From Pseudeuparius sepicola (lineage: Eukaryota; Arthropoda; Insecta; Coleoptera; Anthribidae), in assembly GCA_963920635.1 (NCBI GenBank), contig OY987298.1, positions 39,649,787 through 39,713,786 on the forward strand: a stretch of 64,000 nucleotides of DNA. Direction: 5' to 3'. Numbering within the stretch: the first letter of the stretch is position 1; each line of letters starts with the position of its first letter. The notes below the pieces were generated by a model that was not told the DNA's origin, made no database searches, and saw only the letters and a program-made list of their open reading frames with translations. Of this stretch, positions 13,987 to 23,445 are shown in pieces. The translations under genes were made by a program, and so were the position numbers.

Positions 13987-15849
13987 CAGGGTTAACTATC
14001 GCTTAGTACAAAAAAGTTTGTGGTAAAAAAAGAAAAATTAGACTTGCCAAAATAAATTTTCAAAAATTTTCTAACATTATTTGTCTTAAGCAAAATCTTT
14101 TTTCAAATTGTTTAAAACCCCTCAAAAAACGCCGCCTATAGACGCCCGCCGTGACGTGTCTTAAAATTTCGCCTATGTCAATGGTAGTGACAGGTAGTGA
14201 AATAGCGCGGCGTTGCCACGTCTATCAATTTATACAAGGATTCACCACGAAATTTCGATTTACTGTTGGAAGCGATTAGGTACTTTCTAAGGAACATGTA
14301 GAATGCCTATGAAACACCTCCCTTACTGGCATTTCCAGTTTTCCATTTTTTACATTAAAAGCCACACAGCACTACACAACACACCATTCAGATTTTCTTT
14401 GGGAACCTCTTGGTTCCCAGATTTTCTTTGGTTCTCAGATTTTCTTTGGGAACCTCTTGGTTCCCCTCAGCCATTCCTTTTGTTTGCAGCGAGGTACTCA
14501 GCCTGGCGACCACGACGAGGTGGATCCCCTCCGCGAGGAAAACCACGAAGGGTAACCAAAAAACACAACTGCACCAGCACACATATTATGCAAAGCCTTA
14601 CAGTAGCTGTTCAAAGAGGCCGCCGTTAACCTCGATGCACAAATTCACTCGGTTAATTAAAGAAGTCCGGATACGTGCAAACGTCCATGATTATTCCGGA
14701 TTTGATCAGCTGCACCTTCAATTCGTCCACGTAACTGCTGCTCTTTGTCGATTTCCTGTTCGTACACAATCGCCTTCATGTATCACCAAATACAAAAATC
14801 CATTGGATTCAAGTCTCGTGTGCCAGGCCCTAACTTTCCCATTTAATTAATTATTAGTTGTATTGTTATTTCTAAGCGACAGTATTCCAATAAGATGTAT
14901 GGGTAGTGCGGATGTTGAAATTCGGGTGAACGCACTGTGAAACCTTTGATTTAATTTAGGCGATAGGGGAAGTTCGCGTCAAGAACACGTGTAGCAGCTC
15001 GCTTTCGCGGGTCCCGTGATTTATGCGACTAAAAAGGCGGAGAAAAAGGGAAGCTGGAGTGTAATGAGAAGCCTCGAGCATCTCCAGAGGCAAGAGAAGA
15101 AAGATTGAAGAGAATTTGGAGACGCCCTATGCCCCGGATACAGGAAATCAAGAGGTTTTGCCACGGCGGACCGACCAGGCCACCGGTACTCGACGCCAAG
15201 AGCCTCGGAGTGCTGTGTACGACGAGGGAGCGGCACGATTAGTGAACATCCAAGCCAGGGAATCAACTGCACCAAAGTTGTTGATGCATGGTGGGTAAGT
15301 GCATACAGTAAGTCGACTACCCTGAAACAGCCGTTGCACAATATGAAAGGACATTGACTCGGACATTGGGTGAGGATTTAATTGAAAATAAACTGTTGTT
15401 TCGGGTTCTGCACTGCGCGCTAAAAGAACGAACTATCAAAACGGGGTTTACGCCTTTATCTAGGGCTTAAGAGGTCAGGTGAATTTAGGTTAGTTAAATT
15501 TCAAAGTAAGGTAAGGCGAATCCGGGTGAACCTCGGGTAAATCTAACAGCGCTGCGGCTGTACTGATTCAAATCGATTGTTATTTATGTTTTTTTTTTAT
15601 TTGTTTGAGTAAGAAGGTATTTTCATCCTTTCTAAAACAACGGCAACACCGCAAAAATAACTTCAAGCTGACAGTACGTTCCGAAGCCATATTAGATGAC
15701 GTAATTGGAGGCGGAGATTTACAGGGAAAATTGGGGTTTTTACCCTTTTTTTAAAGATCGCAAAAAAATCTAAAAATATTTTTGGATGTTTTCTTAAGCC
15801 ACCCTGCGCTCGTAGTAAAATTTTTTGTACTAAGTGATAGTTAACCCTT
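13987..15849 (-). mobile_element. Tc1/mariner-type element remnant, copy A
   Basis: CAGGGTTAACTATCGCTTAGTACAAAA at the left and a matching inverted end finishing AGTGATAGTTAACCCT at 15849 delimit about 1.86 kb between TA dinucleotides. A closely related copy of the first 590 bp recurs at 63411-64000. The interior holds a minus-strand transposase tail with stops. The part from about 14870 to 15550 (GC-richer) does not resemble a transposase and may be a further insertion. Confidence 0.75.
14600..14830 (-). pseudogene. Mariner-like transposase C-terminal fragment
   Basis: On the minus strand a frame starting near 14827 reads GTRDLNPMDFCIW, then a stop, then YMKAIVYEQEIDK and QLRGRIEGAAD. This matches the last part of Tc1/mariner-type transposases: DLNPMDF-x-LW, which carries the third catalytic acid, followed by a helical tail. 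At least three in-frame stops and the absence of the N-terminal half show that it is dead. Confidence 0.7.
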
Positions 15850-17975
15850 TATTCTCTGAAAGGACTCTATGTATGCGTGTTCTATTCATTTTGATGAGTA
15901 GGATTATTTAATGCACCACCTAAGAACGCGAAAAGTCGCACTCTACCATCTCGAATCCTAACCGAATAAGCAGTGGAGTCAAAATTGGTAAGGCCACCAA
16001 AGAAATTCATTCTGGTTCAAGAAGTAACTCATGGAGATGAGGAATAGAATTAACCGAAGGAATGCAAACAGCAGCAAGTAAACCTGTTAACTGCAGATCA
16101 CCGCCAGCAAAATTATTGAAGCTTATCAAAGAATTATCGTAATTAGAAATCATTTCATATGCATTTTTGAAGCAATGATTGAAGTGGTAGAAGTTTAAGT
16201 TACCAAGTTTTTTTTGCTTGTATTTTTTAAACAAAGACAAAGAAAAAGTTCTAAGGAATAAAACTAGCTGCCTAAAAATTCAGAAATAGGTATACTCGTA
16301 TAGATAATATTACGTTCCTGGAAAATAGGTTATTATTATTAAAAGTATTCAAAGAAATAATTATCCCAAGTAATACTGTATGAAAATGTTAGGTAACTAA
16401 AGACATTTTCATGTTTTTCATAAGTAATTATATACCTACATATAATGTATAGCTATTGTGTAAGGTATAATGTACAATAATAATTATATTAGTTCTACTT
16501 ATGGTGATCAAAATATTGTTTCGATTAAGTTGTATAATTTCTCAACCTAGTTAACAGCTTCGTTTCCCGAATGCATTAATTTAAAATTAAAACCAACAAA
16601 AATCTTGTACTTTGAATTAAAATAATTTCCATTTTACACAAAACGACAACCAAGGCATTACATTATTTATGGAACCCACCCGTATAAATTATTTCAAGTT
16701 TCCCGCCTCATTTCGAGTTAAAAATGGCTGCCAAATTATTCCCCCGGTCGGACGTCTCTTTTGCGTATAGGTTGCTATATAGGTAGGTATATGGTATCAC
16801 CACAGAAGATATATTCAGAACAGAATAGAAATATACCTATTCAGAACAGCTGTCAAATGGACTCCAACTTTTAAGCTTAATATTTTCCAAATGCATTTAT
16901 ATTGAGGTCCACTATTAGATGTTGGCTATAATTGGGAAGATTATATTTTAGGAAAATATCGTTTTTGGAGTCTAAAAGTTGGAGTCCATTTTACAGGTAT
17001 TGTTAAGGAGCTTTCTGTTGTGGAACTTTATTTTCTCTGTTTACTTATTTAATGTCCAGCGCATTAGGTGTCACAAGCAGGTAAGTTAGGATGTTTATTA
17101 GGATTTCTTATACGCAAGGGCGCTTTTGACAACGCCTGATAGATGGCGGAGTCTTTAAGAGCGTGGTTTTGAGCGTTGCGCGACTCGAGGAGGCCTCGAA
17201 CTTGTATTCAAGCGTTTTGGTGCATATATTCGCACTTTGTGCAAGTTTTGGATGTTAACATTGTTATCGGTTATTAACCGAAGGAGAAATAGATTACACT
17301 ATAGAAAATCATAAAGTTTATACATTATATTCTGGATGGTATGAAAAGCCTTTTTATGATCTAAAAATAATTTACGGTAAAATATTGTGATGTATTAATA
17401 TCCTACATAGACTGCGATATCGCGATATCACCATTTTCGTTACACGAGCCCATAGCGATGGAATCGCGACAACTTTACTCGGGTGGTATAAAAACTACTG
17501 GTTAAAGACAAGTTTTATTGCTAAAAAACGTATTATTTACACCGTAATTGATTGGATACTTAATTGATTTAATTATAAATTATATTAACTTGTTAAATGT
17601 TGTTAAGTGTTGGTATTTCCCTTCCATCTTTCGAGTTATAAATATAGAACAATTAGCGCCTCGAACTTATTATGAAATTAAATGACGCAGAAACGGCATA
17701 CTAACTTTCATCTAAAAGCATCAAATATTATTATAAATATATATTTAAAAAACTTTTATATTATATTATATTTATAAATATATATTTAAAAACTGTTTCA
17801 TAATTTATATAATATCACAGAATAAATAGCGCTACGCGCTGGCTATATATTCTGTAATAATATGGTTAAGAAAGAGGTTAAAAATGATATGTATATAATA
17901 GATAGCCCACAATTTCAACGCAGATATATCCCGGTCAATTGCTTTAGGTCGACCTGAAGCCATTTCCCGTCGAAT
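15850..17975. other. Intergenic with one small foldback
   Basis: No gene is recognised. Inverted arms at about 16853-16895 and 16950-17000 (TGGACTCCAACTTTTAAGC and complement) make a 150-bp foldback. Around 17720-17820 there are AT-rich direct repeats of TATAAATATATATTTAAAAA. Confidence 0.5.
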
Positions 17976-18221
17976 AGGTCGACATCACGATACACAAACA
18001 ACGGTATGCTAATGCGCATCTCGCGTCCTAAGCTCCTCCCACATCTGACGTCACTGCGAAGCACGCAGCATAAAGACAATAGGAATCCCATATAAATAAA
18101 ACGCAGTTTTAATGCAAAAATAGCGACGTTTATATAGGTTTCACCCAAGGTTATTAAGAAGAGGAATTTGACCAACATTTGTAATAATCGTTAATATATG
18201 AATCCGTCAAATCTGTATATA

Positions 18222-18947
18222 CAGTGTGGCCCGTTTGGAATGGAGACACCTCTGTAAAATTGTTATTTTTGCTCCGATTTTAAAAAACTTTTTTTGTTAG
18301 ATAGGTCTCTGAAAATACCATTCGATACACCTTCCAATTGTTTTGACAGCCAAACACCTGGCTAACTGCGACATTTTTTATACCCCCAAAATTCAAGAAA
18401 TCATATTAGGCATTTTTTTATCAAAAAATTTACTAAAGAAAGTTGTTTAGAATGAACCAAAAATCCAAAATCTAAAGTTTTATCAAAATCAAAAAATAAA
18501 AAAATTCCGAAAAAATAAATTGAAGGTCCAAAAATCACATTTTATTCATTTTTTACGGTTAGCAAAGCTAATTTTTTAACTTCAAATTTCCATGGCACAC
18601 TTTGCTATCCGTAGAAATACATTAAATGTGATATTTGGACCTTCACTTTATTTTTTTCGGAAATTTTTTATTTTTTGATTTTGAGAAAACTTTGGATTTG
18701 GGATTTTTGGTTCATTCTAAACAACTTTTTTTCGTAATTTTTTTTGATAAAAAAATGCCTAATATGATTTCTTGAATTTTGGGGGTATAAAAAATGTCGC
18801 AGTTAGCCAGGTGTTTGGTTTTCAAAACAATTGGAAGGTGTGCCCAATGGTATTTTCAGAGACCTATCTAACAAAAAAAAGTTTTTCAAAATCGGAGCAA
18901 AAATAACAATTTTACAGAGGTGTCTCCATTCCAAACGGGCCACACTG
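18222..18947. mobile_element. TA-flanked palindromic MITE, 726 bp
   Basis: CAGTGTGGCCCGTTTGGAAT at the left and its complement ending GGCCACACTG at the right are bordered by TA on both sides. Almost the whole element is an inverted repeat around about 18585. Such TA-flanked palindromes are typical Tc1/mariner-derived MITEs. Confidence 0.9.
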
Positions 18948-19434
18948 TATATATACATATAATATATAAGCGAAATACCAAATACCACTGAATCACTCAG
19001 GCACTCGTCTCGAAATCTCTGGAACTATATAAAGCCTACAAACTTGAAAGGCATCTTGAATTTTTGTACAACTTTTAGATGTCTTGAGAAAGGAAATAAA
19101 ACTTTCCGAAAGCTCAACTTTTCAAACAAGGGTGTTCCTTGAAGGCCTCCAAACCTATCCTGACTTCAACCCCATCAACTTGTTTAACAAGTTTACTGTT
19201 TGTTTTCTTATTTTCATGTAGGTGTTTGTTGGATTTGAATGTGTAGTTGTCGAATAAAATTAAGCAAAATGCATTAGGGCAGATCTAACAGAAGTAATAG
19301 GTACCTATAGATACTACATTATTTGTATTTATATTTATTACATACATTTATTGATAAGCAGGTGTAAGTCGTGACTGACAAACGTATGTAGTAGGCCGTA
19401 GGGATGCAGTCAGTAGGGCAAAAAGAATATACTC

Positions 19435-19812
19435 TTTGTTATATGGTCAAGTCGGAATGAATTTATTCCTTCATCAGGACAATAGCTACAATAAATATAC
19501 ATTATAAAAATGTTATAATGTTAGTGTTAGGACGACTTACATACTTGAGGTTTAGTTTAAAATTCGCAGAAAGAATACTAAGAAAAAAAATGTTCATCGA
19601 AAGAAGATTATAATAGAATTTCTGCATTTACTGTATAGGATACTTTGTTAGTATTTTTTCTGCGAATTTTAAACTAAACCTCAAGTTTGTAAGTGGTCTT
19701 AACATTAACATTATAACATTTTTATAATGTATATTTATTGTAGCTATATTATCCTGATCCTGATGAAGGAATAAATTCATTCCGAAAGCTTGACCATATA
19801 ACAAAATAGTAT
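19435..19812. mobile_element. Foldback with hammerhead-like cores, possibly Penelope-derived
   Basis: Inverted arms (about 19435-19575 and 19640-19812) share TTTAGTTTAAAATTCGCAGAA and TTATATGGTCAA. Both arms carry a CTGATGA plus short-stem motif; in the right arm this is CTGATGA, a 5-bp stem and GAAA at 19760-19787. The motif resembles the terminal ribozyme segments of Penelope-like elements, but no reverse transcriptase is present. Confidence 0.65.
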
Positions 19813-20209
19813 GTTTAATGTTTATTCAACAATTTTCTCGCGAAAAAGCAGTCTTTTGTCTATATTCAACAAGCGCAAAATATAAAACAACAAGCACAAT
19901 TCAAATATAATAAAATAATTTATGTCACATTCACAGAACACTAGTCACATTCCATTGATACCAACCGAAACATCTTGACGGACGCCTAATTTGAACTGAA
20001 CTCACGATACTGAACCGAGTTGGTGCTTCGCAGTGACGTCATCTGCGCCAACTCGACGTGTTTTTACATGTTTTTACATCGGGAGTAGCATACCGTTGTT
20101 TGTGTATCGTGGTCGACATGAAGAAACTGGGCGGGACTGAAATATCTACCTATATTTTACCGCAGAAATCGGGCTCGACATCTCCGCATCATACCCTCAA
20201 CGTTATAAT

Positions 20210-21454
20210 TAGAGTAACCCAAATATGCAACAGGCATATTTTGCATATTTAGCATATTATATGCATTTTTTTAAAATATTTGCATATATCCTTAAAATAT
20301 GGCATATTGTGCATAATTGAAAGAATTTAGGATAATTTAAATCTTTGGCAGGCGTTTCATTCATTTTTGGAAACAGGGGTCGGTGTCTTGGTATAGGTAC
20401 CTGGTTTTCCCAAAATAATAAAGGTAAATTATAATTTTATGGGCACTAAGCCTGGTGATCTGAAAACGAATAAAGTAGGTATTTATACCTATTTGATGAA
20501 GTACAATTATTGAAAAGGACAGATTCTGCTTTTTTAGGAATTTTTTTTAGAAATTAGGAAACATTTTCCGATTATAAATAGTTTAATTTCCAACATGAAA
20601 AAAGTCTTCCTTAAAGCGCCTATATGAGGGTTCAGTTCTACAAAGAAAAACTACCAAACACTCCTCTTCCACCTCAACCTGTTATTACAAGATGGGGCAC
20701 TTGGTTGGAAGCTGCATTTTTTGAGAGAATTGTTGCCAACTGAAATATCTAATTTCAGAATTTTTGAACGAATGTTCCCAGTCCCTTACAGATGTTAAAC
20801 AACTATTCGAAAACAAGGAAATAAAGAAACAACTTTCCTTTCTAAAAGCAAATTATAGCTTTCTTTCTAAAACAATAACACAAATGGAGGAATCTAATTT
20901 GTCATTAACCCGAAGTGTAGAACTGGTAAAACAATCTGAGGTTACTTTTCAAAATGTCACAGGTAAAATTGCGGACAAAATATCTCAAAAATTTAGAAAT
21001 GTGATGGAAAAAATAGTGGGTTTCAGTTTCTTAGCCAAGTAGCAAATATTTTAAAGGGAGATTTTAGCGAATCCATCGATTTGGATCCTGTGATAGTGAG
21101 CAATTTTAAAAGCGCACCTCTTACATCGGTTGATGTGGAAAGGAGTTTCTCCATTTATAAATTTTTATATTCTGATAGAAGACAAAATTTTTTTATTGAG
21201 AATTTTATAATAAATGCATATTTAGATTTACTTCAATCGCCCTGTATGTAGAAAATTTAAAATAAAATATTGTTACTCTTACTATGTATAAATGCATTTA
21301 GAAATTTGTATGTACATTATATATGTTTATTTGTAAATGAAACAACAAATTTATATTTTTAAAGCATTTCTTAATTTGCATATTTTGACTAAATTATTTG
21401 CATATTTATGGGCATATTTTCAGGGGTTTTTACTTGCATATTTGGGTTAATCTA
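20210..21454 (+). mobile_element. hAT-like element copy 2, deletion derivative
   Basis: The ends TAGAGTAACCCAAATATGCA and TGCATATTTGGGTTAATCTA are inverted repeats with one mismatch and match the ends of copy 1. The interior is collinear with copy 1 and keeps the transposase C-terminus on the + strand. Total length is 1.25 kb, so it is non-autonomous. It ends about 100 bp left of the Polinton insertion. Confidence 0.87.
20764..21250 (+). pseudogene. hAT transposase C-terminal fragment
   Basis: An ORF at 20764-21042 carries a helical stretch (DVKQLFENKEIKKQ, then SLTRSVELVKQSEVTF) followed, after a shift near 21030, by the dimerisation region: SAPLTSVDVERSFSIYKF, SDRRQNF and AYLDLL. This is the hAT C-terminal domain. 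The DDE catalytic core is absent. Confidence 0.82.
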
Positions 21455-21555
21455 GTTAAAACTCTGAAATTCGCTTTTAACTGGTCGAATTCCTTGAGTT
21501 AATTCACGAAAAAAAAAAACGAAACGAAAAGCAACTATATATAGTTAGATTTAAA

Positions 21556-21561
21556 TGCATC
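21556..21561. repeat. Left 6-bp target site duplication, TGCATC
   Basis: TGCATC immediately precedes the left TIR and is repeated exactly after the right TIR at 38467-38472. Six base pairs is the target duplication length known for Polinton/Maverick integration. Confidence 0.95.
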
Positions 21562-21672
21562 AGTAGAGATACTAAGAGAGCACCAGACCAGACTTGTCGA
21601 AACCTGTCTGGTCTGGTACTCTCCTAGGTTTTGCCCGTCTCCCCACTCTCTCCCCACTCCTATTGAAACAGC

Positions 21673-21679
21673 TATATAG
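21673..21679 (+). promoter_or_regulatory. TATA box and initiator of the left TIR gene
   Basis: TATATAG lies about 28 bp before an ATCAGA initiator-like site (about 21701), itself 25 bp before the ATG at 21726. The same arrangement is present in the right TIR on the minus strand. Confidence 0.6.
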
Positions 21680-21725
21680 GAGAGGTTCAACTAAGATCTC
21701 ATCAGACACGCAGATCATTTACAAC

Positions 21726-22013
21726 ATGTCCTTCTTAAATAGTTTAAACAATTTGCTGGTGAAAAATCTGGTGAATGTTCGAGATTTGGAAGTAAATAAA
21801 AAATTTGAGATCCAGTGTTTTAAGAGAATAAATACCAAGTTTGGGGAAAAGGTAGTGGTGGAATTTGCCGACTTCAAGACCATCCTGCCTCAGCGTTTTA
21901 CGGAGCAATTAACTCAAGAGCGAATTGACGAATTGAATGGTGACAAAAGGTATTTTTTAACAAGCTTGGGGCCCGTCGGCAAGACTACAAATATTATATT
22001 TTCTGAAGCATGA
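21726..22013 (+). CDS. TIR-encoded small protein (left copy), possible OB-fold-like
   Basis: The 95-residue protein has no database-level name I can give with certainty. It has a hydrophobic N-terminal helix (SFLNSLNNLLVKNL), then a central stretch (FEIQCFKRINTKFGEKVVVE, then a DFKTILPQRF block) that reads like alternating beta strands of a small OB-like or ssDNA-binding fold; that is inference. I chose ATG 21726 because a TATA box and initiator sit just upstream; the frame is open further up with only non-ATG starts. Because it lies wholly in the TIR, an identical copy is present at the other end, so gene dose is two per element. It overlaps the next ORF by four bases (ATGA). Confidence 0.7.
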   Translation: MSFLNSLNNLLVKNLVNVRDLEVNKKFEIQCFKRINTKFGEKVVVEFADFKTILPQRFTEQLTQERIDELNGDKRYFLTSLGPVGKTTNIIFSEA

Positions 22014-22111
22014 GCGAGAGACTGCGGCGATATATGGAGGCACTCGAAGAGCTGAGACGCTTGATTATTATGTATGAACTAACTAAAAAGTTTAGAAATG
22101 TAAAGTTGTGA
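22010..22111 (+). CDS. 33-residue ORF overlapping the TIR gene (left copy)
   Basis: The ATG overlaps the preceding stop as ATGA, a termination-reinitiation arrangement. The peptide is a charged amphipathic helix (SERLRRYMEALEELRRLIIM) with a basic tail. There is no known family. It is perfectly duplicated in the right TIR. It is too short to be sure it is translated. Confidence 0.35.
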   Translation: MSERLRRYMEALEELRRLIIMYELTKKFRNVKL

Positions 22112-22151
22112 AAATAAAAAATATTATTTGTTTGTGTGTTTTTTATTTCCC

Positions 22152-22159
22152 TATATAAG
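22152..22159 (+). promoter_or_regulatory. TATA box of the PLA2/protease unit
   Basis: TATATAAG sits 40 bp before the ATG at 22192, just inside the inner edge of the left TIR. Transcription would start near 22182, giving a very short leader. Confidence 0.55.
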
Positions 22160-22191
22160 AGGGTGTGATTGAATAAACCTGTGTCAATCCA

Positions 22192-22959
22192 ATGCTGGTT
22201 GTTAAAGGGGGTGGAGTGCTGAACACATTAATTGACAAATTACCGATCGAGTTACATTTTCCGGGATACCAGTATTGTGGCCCTGGTACTAAATTAGAAA
22301 AACGTCTTTCTAGAGGTGATACTGGCATAAACAAGTTGGATGAATCTTGCTTAATTCATGATGTTGCATACAGTAAAAACAAATCATTAGAAGAACGACG
22401 CAAGGCAGATTGGGAACTGGAAAATCGGGCTTGGGATAGAGTCAAATCAAGAGACGCCAAATTTGGTGAGAAAACAGCTGCCTGGTTCGTTACGAGTGCA
22501 ATGAAAGTTAAAAGGAAATTGGGTATGGGTATGAAACGCCCCTTTTCGTTTAGAAGAGATATTGTAAAGAAGGTTGAAAAAGCCCTAAAGAAATCTTTTA
22601 CTAACAATGAGTTGAATGATCTAAAAAAATTGAAAAAATCATCGTTAGCAGCCGTGAGAGCAGCACGCGTGCACATAAAGAAAGCGGGTGGAAAAAGTAA
22701 ACTAAGAATACCTAGAATTATTCCCTTTGAGGAAAAGAAAGGAGGTTTTCTCCCGCTTCTGCCTATACTGGCTGCTTTAGGGGCCCTTGGTTCTATAGCC
22801 GGAGGGGCTAGCAGTATAGCCAAAACAATAATTGACGTAAATAATACAAAAAAGCTGATGGAGAATGGAAAGCAATCTATGAAGATCGTCGGTTCTGGAC
22901 TCTATTTGCGGAAAAATAAACGTGGGTTCGGTCTTTTTTTAAAGAAAAAAAACTATTGA
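22192..22959 (+). CDS. PLA2-like minor virion protein
   Basis: The 255-residue protein starts with a secreted/parvoviral-type phospholipase A2 domain. It has the Ca-loop YCGPGT (28-33) and the catalytic HD pair in HDVAY (56-60), preceded by an RLSRGDTG-x-N-x-L-D-E block as in parvovirus VP1 and Polinton/adintovirus proteins. Residues about 100-190 are very Lys/Arg-rich, suggesting DNA or capsid-interior binding. A hydrophobic Ala/Gly segment (about 196-218) and a C-terminus with GSGLYLRKNKRGFGLFL resemble adenovirus pX/pVI-like minor proteins. The likely role is membrane breach and core packaging in a virion. ATG 22192 follows a TATA box at a short distance. The last codons hold two canonical -1 slippery heptamers, and the stop overlaps the protease frame. 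The ORF is intact. Confidence 0.85.
   Translation: MLVVKGGGVLNTLIDKLPIELHFPGYQYCGPGTKLEKRLSRGDTGINKLDESCLIHDVAYSKNKSLEERRKADWELENRAWDRVKSRDAKFGEKTAAWFVTSAMKVKRKLGMGMKRPFSFRRDIVKKVEKALKKSFTNNELNDLKKLKKSSLAAVRAARVHIKKAGGKSKLRIPRIIPFEEKKGGFLPLLPILAALGALGSIAGGASSIAKTIIDVNNTKKLMENGKQSMKIVGSGLYLRKNKRGFGLFLKKKNY
22935..22953 (+). promoter_or_regulatory. Two in-frame -1 frameshift slippery heptamers
   Basis: In the PLA2 zero frame T_TTT_TTA (22935-22941) and A_AAA_AAC (22947-22953) both fit the X_XXY_YYZ rule. They lie 15 and 3 nt before the stop TGA (22957-22959). The -1 frame is open from the TAA at 22917-22919 onward, and that frame is the protease frame. No obvious stable pseudoknot was found downstream by eye. 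Confidence 0.6.
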
Positions 22960-23306
22960 AGCCGCCCAACAGACCATTATCCAACCTAGATTTACTTAAA
23001 TATGCCGATGGAATTCCTTACTTTAGAGGTGTGTATATGAGAGATACACTACCTAAAAAACCGAGAAAAAATGAGTCGGCCATTTTAAATTTGGATGTGC
23101 AGAGGAACTCCGGGTCTCATTGGGTGGCATATCGCAAGAGAGGAAGAAAATGCGAGTATTTCGACAGCTTTGGCAACCTGAAACCGCCAAAAGAACTCAT
23201 CAAATATTTGGGAAATGAGGTTGGAGTTGAATATAACAACAATTCTTATCAAAACTATAACGAGATGAACTGTGGTCATTTGTGTCTAAGCTTCCTAAGA
23301 AACTAA
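22956..23306 (+). CDS. Adenain-like cysteine protease (maturation protease)
   Basis: This is the Polinton/adenovirus-type capsid maturation protease. Counting from 22956, the catalytic residues are His55 (in GSHWVAY), Asp70 (in YFDSFG) and Cys106 (in NCGHLC), with Gln99 as the oxyanion residue. The N-terminal block NRPLSNLDLL followed by PYFRGVYMRDTLP is conserved in the family. The first ATG (23037) would cut away that block. There is no ATG upstream of it, so translation most likely comes by -1 frameshift from the PLA2 frame; a non-ATG start or splicing are alternatives. About 116 residues plus an upstream extension is short but normal for Polintons. The ORF is intact. Confidence 0.88.
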   Translation: MKPPNRPLSNLDLLKYADGIPYFRGVYMRDTLPKKPRKNESAILNLDVQRNSGSHWVAYRKRGRKCEYFDSFGNLKPPKELIKYLGNEVGVEYNNNSYQNYNEMNCGHLCLSFLRN

Positions 23307-23409
23307 ATAAAATTTCAAAATATGAAGTGTGTTTAATTTGTCCCCAAAAGTCACCGAAAATATTCTAAATACCAATTGGACAATAACAATAACAGTTTTC
23401 AAGTTTTTC

Positions 23410-23417
23410 TATAAAAG
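23410..23417 (+). promoter_or_regulatory. TATA box of the penton-like gene
   Basis: TATAAAAG followed by GGG lies 36 bp before the ATG at 23446, so the expected start site leaves a leader of only a few bases. Confidence 0.55.
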
Positions 23418-23445
23418 GGGTAGTTGAGGAGAGAATTCATCAATT

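Larger units (their letters stand above)
17976..20117. mobile_element. Larger foldback with two nested foldbacks inside
   Basis: Arms at 17976-18064 and 20022-20117 are inverted copies. Shared blocks are GATACACAAACAACGGTATGCTA and GTGCTTCGCAGTGACGTCA, the latter containing a palindromic TGACGTCA. Two other foldbacks (18222-18947 and about 19435-19812) lie between the arms, so the 2.1 kb looks like one old element with later insertions. No coding capacity was seen. Confidence 0.65.
21562..22145. repeat. Left terminal inverted repeat, 584 bp
   Basis: The 584 bases are the reverse complement of 37883-38466. I found no difference between them by eye, including the whole 95-codon gene inside. 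The outermost bases are AGTAGAGATACTAAGAGAG. An internal 11-bp inverted repeat (CCAGACCAGAC 21583-21593, GTCTGGTCTGG 21606-21616) forms a terminal hairpin. Confidence 0.95.

Noticed and set aside
14303..14850. Two overlapping + ORFs of 108 and 146 codons
   Set aside because: They are antisense to a transposase remnant and lie in a repeated element.
15021..15366. GC-rich ORFs on both strands, considered as a host exon
   Set aside because: No conserved motif and no splice context I could defend; noted only as an odd patch inside the mariner-type remnant.
16007..16240. 77-codon minus ORF
   Set aside because: No motif, low-complexity start, surrounded by AT-rich spacer.
22356..22823. 155-codon minus ORF
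   Set aside because: Antisense shadow of the PLA2-like gene; the + frame has clear motifs.
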